Shown piece after piece: positions 1-4,884 of a DNA stretch of 6,220 nucleotides. The notes beneath the pieces were generated by a model, which had not been told where the DNA came from, did not search any database, and saw only the letters and a program-made list of their open reading frames with translations. The DNA lies in assembly GCA_002763085.1 (NCBI GenBank), contig PFCY01000007.1, positions 1 through 6,220 of the forward strand, in the 5' to 3' direction. Within the stretch, counting starts at the first letter, position 1, and each line of letters opens with the position of its first letter. This DNA comes from Candidatus Pacearchaeota archaeon CG10_big_fil_rev_8_21_14_0_10_32_14 (lineage in GTDB: Archaea; Nanobdellota; Nanobdellia; Pacearchaeales; GW2011-AR1). The position numbers were made by a program, and so were the translations under genes.

Positions 1-23
1 TTTAGAAAAATTAAATGTAAATT

Positions 24-109
24 AGTTTGAGGCAGACAATATTTGATTAAGACTTAATCAAGTTTCTCTGAAAGAGAAACTTGGGATGAAGCCAACAAAA
101 CCTCAAACT
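24..109. repeat. Nested inverted repeats upstream of the zinc-ribbon gene
   Basis: Three inverted repeats are visible. The outer arms AGTTTGAGG (24-32) and CCTCAAACT (101-109) pair over 9 bp. Inside them are TTGATTAA/TTAATCAA (43-50/54-61, loop GAC) and a perfect 10-bp stem AAGTTTCTCT/AGAGAAACTT (60-69/73-82, loop GAA). The two inner hairpins share bases 60-61, so they compete by one or two pairs. Together they can fold as a three-way junction in RNA or as a cruciform in DNA. The outer right arm touches the TATA box at 109. No T-run follows the 73-82 arm, so it does not look like a terminator. Function unknown. Confidence 0.6.
81..93 (+). promoter_or_regulatory. Shared upstream element TTGGGATGAAGCC, copy 1
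   Basis: TTGGGATGAAGCC lies 15 nt upstream of the TATA box of the zinc-ribbon gene. An identical 13-mer sits at 6063-6075 on the minus strand, also 15 nt upstream of the superoxide dismutase TATA box and in the same orientation relative to transcription. Identical word, spacing and orientation suggest a transcription-factor site upstream of BRE/TATA. That role is inferred; no regulator is visible in the window. Confidence 0.6.
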
Positions 110-116
110 TTATATA
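109..116 (+). promoter_or_regulatory. TATA box for the zinc-ribbon gene
   Basis: TTTATATA is the best archaeal TATA box upstream of the gene at 179. It predicts transcription starting near 138-139, leaving a leader of about 40 nt. This gene is therefore not leaderless, which fits its Shine-Dalgarno sequence AAGGAG at 167-172, 6 nt before the ATG. Confidence 0.6.
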
Positions 117-178
117 CTCAATATTTTTATTTTTAGTAATCATAGAAACAAAAGTTTTTATGAGACAAGGAGATAAAT

Positions 179-430
179 ATGAAAGAATTTGGTTCCGGAC
201 CTAGATCTGGAGGAAATGGTGGCGGTTTTCGTGGCGGTGGTGGAGGCGGACGAGGCCCAGGTGGCAGATCAGGCGGCGGCTTTAAAAGAAATTTTAACAG
301 CGGTCCTCGAGAGATGCACAAGGCAACGTGTTCTGAATGCGGAAAAGAATGCGAAGTTCCCTTCAAACCAGCACAAGACAAGCCAGTATTTTGCCAAGAC
401 TGTTATAAGAAGAAGAAAGGCTTTTCGTAA
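179..430 (+). CDS. RGG-rich CxxC-x17-CxxC zinc-ribbon protein
   Basis: This 83-residue protein has two parts. Residues 5-45 are a low-complexity Gly/Arg region with RGG-like repeats, as in flexible RNA-binding tails. Residues 51-75 are a compact zinc ribbon with C51/C54 and C72/C75, exactly 17 residues between the pairs, plus an extra C58. That spacing matches the small CxxC-x17-CxxC family common in CPR and DPANN genomes, whose function is unresolved. The start is supported by AAGGAG at 167-172. A nucleic-acid-binding role is inferred from the RGG tail and the ribbon. It stands alone on the plus strand and converges on the redox pair. Its promoter carries the element shared with superoxide dismutase, suggesting stress-linked expression. 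An overlapping plus-strand reading frame at 189-434 is a shadow. Confidence 0.85.
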   Translation: MKEFGSGPRSGGNGGGFRGGGGGGRGPGGRSGGGFKRNFNSGPREMHKATCSECGKECEVPFKPAQDKPVFCQDCYKKKKGFS

Positions 431-454
431 TTAGAACAACGCAGATACGCTATG

Positions 455-482
455 TTTAATTTTATTTTTTTATTATATTTTT
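455..482 (+). terminator. T-rich terminator after the zinc-ribbon gene
   Basis: The convergent spacer 431-523 contains a nearly pure T/A stretch with runs of T4, T7 and T5, starting 25 nt after the stop codon. Archaeal RNA polymerase terminates at oligo-T on the non-template strand, so this is a plausible terminator for the plus-strand gene. No comparable T-run is seen on the minus strand for the facing glutaredoxin-like gene. Confidence 0.5.
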
Positions 483-523
483 GGGAGATGATTTTTAAGA
501 AACTATTAATTGAATTTTTTATC

Positions 524-811
524 TCATTTCCTTTTTGCTAGCACCATTTCAATCCTATCTGGATCGTAACCAACAATAATCGTTCCATTTATATCTATAA
601 CAGGAACTCCCATCTGCCCGCTTAACTTAATCATCTCTTGAGTGGCAGCTTTATCTTCACCCACGTTCACGTTTTTGAATTGAATTCCTTTTTCATTCAA
701 AAAATCTTTTGTCTTTTCACACCATGGACATGTCGATGTACTATAGACGATAACCGTTTTTTCTTTTTCTTTTTTTAAATCGGTTTTCTCTTTTGATTTT
801 TTTGTTTTCAT
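524..811 (-). CDS. Glutaredoxin/NrdH-like thiol-disulfide protein
   Basis: This 95-residue protein has a thioredoxin fold of glutaredoxin type. Residues 19-24 form the first strand, followed by the CPWC redox site (C28, C31). The cis-proline motif GVPV is at 68-71 (P70), then DING and VGYD near 73-83. Such proteins pass electrons from a reductase to disulfides or to ribonucleotide reductase. The first 18 residues are a Lys/Glu-rich extension absent from most glutaredoxins. The start overlaps the stop of the upstream flavoprotein reductase gene as ATGA (808-811), so translation is probably coupled; no Shine-Dalgarno is visible. The pairing implies that the reductase is its electron donor. It stops with TGA at 524-526. 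The natural target is not visible here. Confidence is high for the fold, moderate for the partner. Confidence 0.9.
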   Translation of the reverse strand: MKTKKSKEKTDLKKEKEKTVIVYSTSTCPWCEKTKDFLNEKGIQFKNVNVGEDKAATQEMIKLSGQMGVPVIDINGTIIVGYDPDRIEMVLAKRK

Positions 812-1896
812 TTTTTCTTAGCTGTTTTTGATTTTGTTTTAGTTCTAATTAAGGGAGTTATTTTTTTATTTTCATTCATTTCACTATTTGTTGGCATTAC
901 ATAGTTTCCTTTGTTAACATATTCGTATGCGTTGTAGGCCGCAGCGACACCCTCGCCAACGCCCGTGATAGCTTGCTTGAAGGAAGTATCAGCAACGTCG
1001 CCAGATGCGTAAAATCCTGGCACATTCGTTTGAGCTTTTCGATCGATTATTATTTCACCTTTAGCGTTTATTTTAACTCCTATTTCTTTTGCTAAATCGC
1101 TAAGAGGAATGTGTCCGATCGCAACAAAAACTCCGTATAGAGATAATTCTGTTTTTCCTTCGAATGGTTTATCCAATACGACGCTTGAAACGAAACCATC
1201 GCTTCCTTTTATTTCGGTGATGTTTGTATTATTTATGACTTCGATTTTTCCTTGTTCGACTTTTTCTTCCATCCTTTTCAAATTAATCGGTTCAGGATGG
1301 ACTTTTTCTCCTCGATAAATTATGTAAACTTTATTGGCATATTCAGATAAAAGCAAACTTTCTTTTACAGCAGAATCACTTCCCCCAACCATAGCAACTT
1401 CTTTACCTTTGTAAAGTGGTCCATCACAAAGCGCGCAATAACTCACCCCTTTGTTTTCTAATTCTTTTTCTCCAGGAACTCCTAGTTTTTTCCATTTACT
1501 TCCCGTAGCGTAAATTATTGTTTTAGAATTAAATTTCTGTTTTTTTGTTAAAACGACAAATAAATTTGATTTATTTTTTTCAATTTTTTCAACTTTTCCA
1601 AGTAAGATATCAATATCATAATCTCTTGCATGATTTTCAACTTTTTGCGCCAATTCCGGTCCGGAGAGTGAAATGAATCCCGGATAATTCTCGACGACGT
1701 GAGTTTGTGTAATCGTTCCGCCGGGCATCTCTCCAATTATCAAAGTCTTAAGTCCAAGTCTTCCAGTATACATCGCAGCGCTCCAGCCAACAATTCCAGT
1801 TCCAATAATAATGACGTCATAACAAATTTTTTCGTCTGGGACGAAATCATATTTTTCCCGAGGAGTTTCAATAAGAGTAGATTTTTTTTCAGTCAT
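808..1896 (-). CDS. trxB: Thioredoxin reductase-like flavoprotein
   Basis: This 362-residue pyridine nucleotide-disulfide oxidoreductase reduces thioredoxin-like partners using FAD and a dithiol. The FAD motif GTGIVG is at 32-37, the redox pair CALC at 154-157 (C154, C157) in a GVSYC..CDGP context, the second nucleotide fold GGSDSA at 171-176, and the FAD-binding ASGDVAD at 297-303. Low-molecular-weight TrxR proteins are usually about 310-320 residues; this one has a 25-residue N-terminal and a 30-residue Lys-rich C-terminal extension. The HRRxxFR motif that binds the NADPH phosphate is degenerate (YRGEKVHPEP, 194-203), so the electron donor may not be NADPH. A TATA box centred 26 nt upstream of the ATG makes it leaderless and supports this start. 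It shares an operon with the glutaredoxin-like gene through a 4-nt overlap. Confidence 0.92.
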   Translation of the reverse strand: MTEKKSTLIETPREKYDFVPDEKICYDVIIIGTGIVGWSAAMYTGRLGLKTLIIGEMPGGTITQTHVVENYPGFISLSGPELAQKVENHARDYDIDILLGKVEKIEKNKSNLFVVLTKKQKFNSKTIIYATGSKWKKLGVPGEKELENKGVSYCALCDGPLYKGKEVAMVGGSDSAVKESLLLSEYANKVYIIYRGEKVHPEPINLKRMEEKVEQGKIEVINNTNITEIKGSDGFVSSVVLDKPFEGKTELSLYGVFVAIGHIPLSDLAKEIGVKINAKGEIIIDRKAQTNVPGFYASGDVADTSFKQAITGVGEGVAAAYNAYEYVNKGNYVMPTNSEMNENKKITPLIRTKTKSKTAKKK

Positions 1897-1918
1897 AAAA
1901 GTAAAAAGGGGGAGGAGT

Positions 1919-1926
1919 TTATATAA
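1919..1926 (-). promoter_or_regulatory. TATA box for the trxB-glutaredoxin operon
   Basis: TTATATAA on the minus strand is centred about 26 nt from the ATG at 1896. This places the transcription start at the start codon, so the operon is predicted leaderless. A C-rich stretch between TATA box and ATG (1908-1916) shows no other recognisable site. Confidence 0.6.
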
Positions 1927-1993
1927 TTTACTTAGTAAAGCGAATTTTTGAAGTAAATTAAGACTCTCAATACAAACTTAGCAAATCAGATTA

Positions 1994-2563
1994 TCACACT
2001 AATGCATTCTCCAAATTTTGGTTAGAAAAAGTATTCGTCGATATTCTAAGTTCTGCTAGCTCTTCAAATTCAACAAGTTGATCAATTTTAGGAGAAAATT
2101 TTGGGGTTCGTGAATCACATCCACCCACAAAAATATATTTTCTAATCGTTGGAGAAAATCCAAAATCATTTCCTGTTTCACCTTTTACTTTTTCAGGGTC
2201 CGGTTCAAAAAGATTGCAGTATGATAAAACTTTTGAATTTTGTGTGGGATCTCCGGTCTCTTTAAAAGACGTACAAGATTCACATCCTCTTTCAGAATAA
2301 CTTCTATAAAAACTTATCACTCTTCTTGCATCAGACACATCGACTACACCTTTAATACCCAGCTCGTCATAACCTTTAGTTTTATATCTAGGGTTATTAT
2401 CAACAACTTTCAAAATTTCTCTTAAAGAAAGCTTTTCAAAAGAAGTATCTAATTTACCAATTTCTCTTCTTATTTCAACCAACATTTGAAAAACACTTTC
2501 AGGAGAAATTTTATCATTTCTATCTAATCCAGATTCATATCTAAAATCTCTTATTAATTCCAT
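1994..2563 (-). CDS. Hypothetical protein with four spaced cysteines
   Basis: I do not recognise this 189-residue protein. The N-terminal half (1-60) looks helical and charged. The C-terminal half contains C94, C97, C116 and C149: a CESC pair, then YCNLFEP and GGCDSRTPKF. This C-x2-C-x18-C-x32-C layout could bind zinc or an iron-sulfur cluster, but no known family is claimed. There is no signal peptide or membrane segment. The start is supported by a TATA box at 2585-2592 centred 25.5 nt upstream, giving a leaderless transcript. It has its own promoter, separate from the dph2 locus, which ends 32 nt upstream. It ends in tandem stops, TGA then TAA. Codon use and AT content resemble its neighbours. 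Confidence 0.75.
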   Translation of the reverse strand: MELIRDFRYESGLDRNDKISPESVFQMLVEIRREIGKLDTSFEKLSLREILKVVDNNPRYKTKGYDELGIKGVVDVSDARRVISFYRSYSERGCESCTSFKETGDPTQNSKVLSYCNLFEPDPEKVKGETGNDFGFSPTIRKYIFVGGCDSRTPKFSPKIDQLVEFEELAELRISTNTFSNQNLENALV

Positions 2564-2584
2564 TCATAATTTATGAAAATACAT

Positions 2585-2592
2585 TATTTAAA
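2585..2592 (-). promoter_or_regulatory. TATA box for the four-cysteine protein gene
   Basis: TTTAAATA on the minus strand is centred 25.5 nt from the ATG at 2563, the same geometry as the other leaderless starts in the window. It lies in the short gap just after the stop codon of the dph2 C-terminal part (2595-2597). Confidence 0.55.
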
Positions 2593-2594
2593 GA

Positions 2595-3302
2595 TTATTG
2601 CAATTTCAAAACTTCTTCCACATTTATTAAAGCCATTTCGGTATTCAGAATATCTTCTTTGCCTATTCTCGGACAAGCCGTATTTACCCAGCAATGAATG
2701 AAAGGAAAATTTTCCATTTCACTAAAACTTAAATTGTCTGTAAAAAAAGCATAAAATGTTTTATCTTTATATTTTGCTTTTAATTTTTCTACATAATGCG
2801 CATGCTCTTGTCCTGGTTTAGTTGTAATCAAAACTCCAACATTCTGCGAAAAATGAAATCGTTTTATATTTGCTACTTCTTTTTTTATTACTTTTTCAAC
2901 AGTTTCATATTTTAAATTTTCAAGTTTATTATAAACTGGATCAAAAATAAAGACTGGTTTTCGTTCTCCGTGTCGCTTGTCAATCTCTTCAAAAAGTAAA
3001 GCGTTCGGATGGAATTTACCGTCACCAATATATAAGTACGCATCACAATCTGTTTTTAATTTCAAATTCCCATGATAGACATCACACCCAAGAATCTGGA
3101 ATTCTCTGTTTGTCCTTTCGGGCTGAGATGTTACAACTGAATTGCCATTTTTCTTCAATTGATCTAAAATAATTTTCAAGCCATGATTGAATTGAGTTGT
3201 TGTATAGACTGCAAGAGTTTTGTATCTTTTTAATTCATTAAGAGCTATTGCTGTAAGTTCTATCTTTCCTTTGAATTTTACGTCAATTAATGCGAGTTTC
3301 AT
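2595..3302 (-). CDS. dph2: Diphthamide synthase Dph2, C-terminal part (split gene)
   Basis: This 235-residue reading frame is the middle and C-terminal part of Dph2. Archaeal Dph2 is a radical 4Fe-4S enzyme that transfers the 3-amino-3-carboxypropyl group of S-adenosylmethionine to a histidine of elongation factor 2, the first step of diphthamide synthesis. Two of the three cluster cysteines are here: C73 in LGCD and C210 in NTACPR. The family signatures YTTTQ (33-37), YIGDGKFHP (91-99) and the closing WVNTACPRI are clear. The missing N-terminal part with the first cysteine is encoded at 3580-3900. Joining residue 101 of that part to Met1 here would give a 336-residue protein, close to the roughly 340 usual for archaeal Dph2. 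It starts with ATG 7 nt after GGAAG (3310-3314). It is intact throughout, so a two-chain working enzyme is possible but unproven. Confidence 0.9.
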   Translation of the reverse strand: MKLALIDVKFKGKIELTAIALNELKRYKTLAVYTTTQFNHGLKIILDQLKKNGNSVVTSQPERTNREFQILGCDVYHGNLKLKTDCDAYLYIGDGKFHPNALLFEEIDKRHGERKPVFIFDPVYNKLENLKYETVEKVIKKEVANIKRFHFSQNVGVLITTKPGQEHAHYVEKLKAKYKDKTFYAFFTDNLSFSEMENFPFIHCWVNTACPRIGKEDILNTEMALINVEEVLKLQ

Positions 3303-3308
3303 TTTTTA
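3298..3308 (-). repeat. Insertion-edge repeat, dph2 C-terminal side
   Basis: TAAAAAATGAA on the minus strand matches TAAAAAATATGAA at 3593-3605 except for a missing AT. The pair brackets the 284-bp GNAT-bearing insert (3309-3592). The copy supplies both the TAA that ends the GNAT frame and the ATG that starts the dph2 C-terminal part. The simplest reading is a target-site duplication with a 2-bp loss, but A-rich sequence makes chance similarity possible. Confidence 0.5.
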
Positions 3309-3578
3309 TCTTCCATATCCTTGACCTTTTTTTATTGCTAGTCCCCGTCCTATTCCATAAATTTTATATTTTTTCCCAAGATATTCAACTTCAATGGGTT
3401 TTATCATTCCGGATGCCATTATCGTTCTATTATCTTCTATAAAAAAGAAAACTCCCCTAAAATCTTGTTTCTTAAAATCAATTTCAGAACCTTTTCCATA
3501 CTCATTTATTCGAGCATTATTAATAAAATCAATTTCTCTTTTACTAAGTTTATTAACATTAATTATTTTAGTCTTCAT
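3306..3578 (-). pseudogene. Truncated GNAT acetyltransferase inside dph2
   Basis: This 90-residue frame is the N-terminal half of a GNAT-family acetyltransferase. The central strands FFFIEDNRTIMASGMI (44-59) lead to GIGRGLAIKKGQGYGR (75-90), which is motif A with the QGYGR loop that holds acetyl-CoA pyrophosphate. A complete GNAT continues with the helix after this loop and further strands, normally about 140-160 residues in all; here it stops exactly at the loop. The TAA stop lies inside the repeated dph2 target sequence at 3306-3308, which suggests that the frame ran off the end of an inserted fragment. GGGGTGG (3586-3592), 7 nt before the ATG, is its Shine-Dalgarno sequence and came with the insert. 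Translation is likely, but an active acetyltransferase is not expected. Confidence 0.75.
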
Positions 3579-3579
3579 T

Positions 3580-3900
3580 TCATTTCCACCCCTTCATATT
3601 TTTTACAAACCTATTATGACCGAATTGAATGACTAAATCGACTCTGTTTGAAAGTTGAATCGGTAAATCACAAGCCCCATAACAAGCCCCAAGCCATGTA
3701 AAAACTCGAACTGTTTGTTTTTTTGAATTGAATTTTTCTTCGATAGCGTCAACCACCTCAAATGCGCGAGATTTTATTCCGTCAGGAAATTGGAGAAGAA
3801 CAGTTTTAGCTTTCGCTTTTTTTATTTCGTCAATGACTTTTTCAATTTCTAAATCGTAAATCGATTCATTAAAATTTTTGTTGTACTGCGGGAGTTTCAT
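3580..3900 (-). CDS. dph2: Diphthamide synthase Dph2, N-terminal part (split gene)
   Basis: This 106-residue reading frame is the first domain of Dph2. LLQFPDG (35-41) and GACYGACDLP (71-80) are the N-terminal signatures. C77 corresponds to the first of the three 4Fe-4S cysteines; C73, four residues earlier, is extra. The match to Dph2 runs through FGHNRF (93-98) and stops at about N101. The last residues, MKGWK, lead into the GNAT insert, and GGGGTGG within that tail doubles as the GNAT ribosome-binding site. It ends with TGA 1 nt before the GNAT ATG. It leads the dph2N-GNAT-dph2C operon from a TATA box at 3922-3929 centred 25.5 nt upstream, so it is leaderless. It lacks the domain that carries the other two cluster cysteines and cannot work alone. 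Confidence 0.88.
   Translation of the reverse strand: MKLPQYNKNFNESIYDLEIEKVIDEIKKAKAKTVLLQFPDGIKSRAFEVVDAIEEKFNSKKQTVRVFTWLGACYGACDLPIQLSNRVDLVIQFGHNRFVKNMKGWK
3593..3605 (-). repeat. Insertion-edge repeat, dph2 N-terminal side
   Basis: TAAAAAATATGAA on the minus strand is the partner of the 11-nt repeat at 3298-3308. It encodes the V-K-N-M-K end of the conserved Dph2 N-terminal part. Aligning its ATGAA with the ATGAA at 3298-3302 removes 295 bp and restores one continuous in-frame dph2. Confidence 0.5.
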
Positions 3901-3921
3901 GATAAAATTAGGATGGTTGAG

Positions 3922-3953
3922 GTTTTAAGTTTTGCTACCGAAACATTTAAATA
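3922..3953. promoter_or_regulatory. Divergent promoter between dph2 and the Fic gene
   Basis: On the minus strand, CGGTAGCAAAACTTAAAAC (3922-3940) holds a BRE-like stretch and TATA box CTTAAAAC centred 25.5 nt from the dph2 ATG. On the plus strand, CGAAACATTTAAATA (3939-3953) holds a BRE and TATA box TTTAAATA (3946-3953), which predicts transcription starting near 3975-3976. The two promoters lie back to back around CTACCG (3935-3940). A close copy of the minus half occurs at 4885-4904. Confidence 0.6.
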
Positions 3954-3975
3954 TAAGTAACTAATTATTATGTGT

Positions 3976-4311
3976 ATGGATATTAGTAAGGAAGACATTA
4001 TCAGAATAAATCATGGATTTGGAGGAACTTTGAGAAATGATTCAAGTTTGGATTTTGCTATTGATAAACAAAACGATAAAAAACTCGGAGAATACAAAAA
4101 ATTATCTTATCTACTAAGAGCAATATTAGTCGACCATCCATTCAGTGATGGCAACAAAAGAACTGCGATGTTTATTTGTTTTGCATTTTCATATGAATTT
4201 AATAAAGAAGTTGATATTGATTTACTAAAACATCATATGGTCTCAATAGCAAAGAAAAATGAAAATATAATTAAAAATATAGAATGGAGGTTAAAATCAG
4301 CAATAAAATAA
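3976..4311 (+). CDS. Fic/Doc-family toxin
   Basis: This is a small Fic-fold protein: 111 residues from this start, 113 from an ATG at 3970. The active-site loop is HPFSDGNKRTA (residues 54-64 from this start), with catalytic His, the phosphate-anchor Asp/Gly/Asn and Lys-Arg. Lys before Arg, and no second Arg, make it Doc-like. Doc of phage P1 has HxFxxANKRTA and phosphorylates elongation factor Tu, whereas classical Fic enzymes with HPFxxGNGR AMPylate their targets. Doc-type N-terminal features (GFGGTLRND and a helix with SSLDFAI) are also present. I prefer 3976 because the TATA box at 3946-3953 puts the transcript start there, matching the leaderless geometry seen elsewhere. An RHH antitoxin candidate begins 1 nt after the stop. 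The archaeal target, possibly an elongation factor, is inferred. Confidence 0.87.
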   Translation: MDISKEDIIRINHGFGGTLRNDSSLDFAIDKQNDKKLGEYKKLSYLLRAILVDHPFSDGNKRTAMFICFAFSYEFNKEVDIDLLKHHMVSIAKKNENIIKNIEWRLKSAIK

Positions 4312-4312
4312 A

Positions 4313-4516
4313 ATGAAAAAAACAGACATAGATAAAATAATGAAAAAACATAAGAAAGATTTTGAAGATTTAGAAATATACGATAGAACTCGACAATTAC
4401 CCTTCCAAAGAAAAAGAATAGATATCACTTTATCAGTCGAAACTATAAATAAATTAAGACAGATCAATAAAAAAACTGGAATACCTATTTCAAGAATTAT
4501 TGAAGAGAAGTTTTAA
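4313..4516 (+). CDS. Ribbon-helix-helix antitoxin candidate
   Basis: This 67-residue basic protein ends in a ribbon-helix-helix (CopG/Arc-like) domain: strand RIDITLS (35-41), helix VETINKLRQINKKTG (42-56) and helix IPISRIIEEKF (57-67). The first 34 residues are charged and could be the toxin-binding arm. RHH proteins commonly serve as antitoxins that bind the toxin and repress the operon. Here it lies 1 nt after the Fic/Doc gene, reversing the usual antitoxin-first order; Doc is normally partnered by Phd, which has a different fold. GGAGG at 4286-4290 is 22 nt from the ATG, too far for a normal ribosome-binding site, so translation may depend on coupling to the toxin. No in-frame upstream start removes that gap because of a stop at 4304-4306. 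Confidence 0.75.
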   Translation: MKKTDIDKIMKKHKKDFEDLEIYDRTRQLPFQRKRIDITLSVETINKLRQINKKTGIPISRIIEEKF

Positions 4517-4524
4517 ATCTTGAC

Positions 4525-4863
4525 TTATTCTTCCTCTTCACCTTTATTTTTCTTCTTACCTTTTTTTCCGGAGGATTCGTCTTCTTCCTTTTTATCCCTC
4601 TCCTCCAGATCGACGTCGTCAAAGCTATTTATTTTCTTAGCAAGTTCAATATCTTTATCAGTAATTTTATTTCCTTTATCGTGTGTCGTAATCGTCAGTT
4701 TTACTTTATTGTATTTTATCTCAAAGTCTGGATGGTGTTTTAGTTTTTCAGAATAATAACCGACTTTATTTACAAATTCCATTGCTTCAAGGAAGTCAGT
4801 AAACTCATATTCTCTAACTAAAGAATTATTCTCTTCTTTCCAATCATGAGGTGCGTCAACCAT
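4525..4863 (-). CDS. Pterin-4a-carbinolamine dehydratase with charged tail
   Basis: This 112-residue protein is a PCD/DCoH-family enzyme that dehydrates 4a-hydroxytetrahydropterin during recycling of pterin cofactors. Catalytic residues are H43, H44, P45 and D46, followed by YNKVKL (51-56) and TTHD (59-62), all in the family order. The W8 region and EYEF strand (19-22) match the family. The first helix of typical family members (about 15 residues) is absent. After LAKKI (74-78) the protein continues with some 30 Asp/Glu/Lys-rich residues not seen in normal 90-100 residue members. No pterin-dependent hydroxylase is present nearby, so the substrate is unknown. The TATA box at 4885-4892 is centred 25.5 nt from the ATG, making it leaderless and supporting this short start. 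It converges on the antitoxin gene with 8 nt between the stops. Confidence 0.9.
   Translation of the reverse strand: MVDAPHDWKEENNSLVREYEFTDFLEAMEFVNKVGYYSEKLKHHPDFEIKYNKVKLTITTHDKGNKITDKDIELAKKINSFDDVDLEERDKKEEDESSGKKGKKKNKGEEEE
4543..4567 (+). terminator. T-rich terminator after the Fic/RHH pair
   Basis: The plus strand has a T5 run (4547-4551) and a T7 run (4561-4567), 27-50 nt after the antitoxin stop. These bases are the complement of Lys/Glu codons in the tail of the facing dehydratase gene, so one stretch may serve both purposes. Archaeal termination at oligo-T makes this plausible. Confidence 0.4.
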
Positions 4864-4884
4864 AACTAAAAGAATAAAAGAGGG

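Noticed and set aside
60..82. Perfect hairpin as an intrinsic terminator of an upstream gene
   Set aside because: No T-run follows it on either strand, and it is directly followed by the promoter element and TATA box of the next gene.
24..109. Known riboswitch or tRNA
   Set aside because: No conserved core of the TPP, fluoride or other riboswitches I know, and no tRNA cloverleaf or T-loop words; only paired arms are seen.
189..434. Second plus-strand frame across the zinc-ribbon gene
   Set aside because: It is a shadow of the Gly-rich coding region with no ribosome-binding site of its own; the real frame has the zinc ribbon and AAGGAG.
2240..2425. Plus-strand reading frames antisense to the minus-strand genes
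   Set aside because: They are open only because the minus-strand genes are; no promoter, ribosome-binding site or domain was found.
3306..3578. Complete small acetyltransferase gene
   Set aside because: The frame stops at the QGYGR acetyl-CoA loop, lacking the following helix and strands, and its stop codon lies in the duplicated dph2 sequence.
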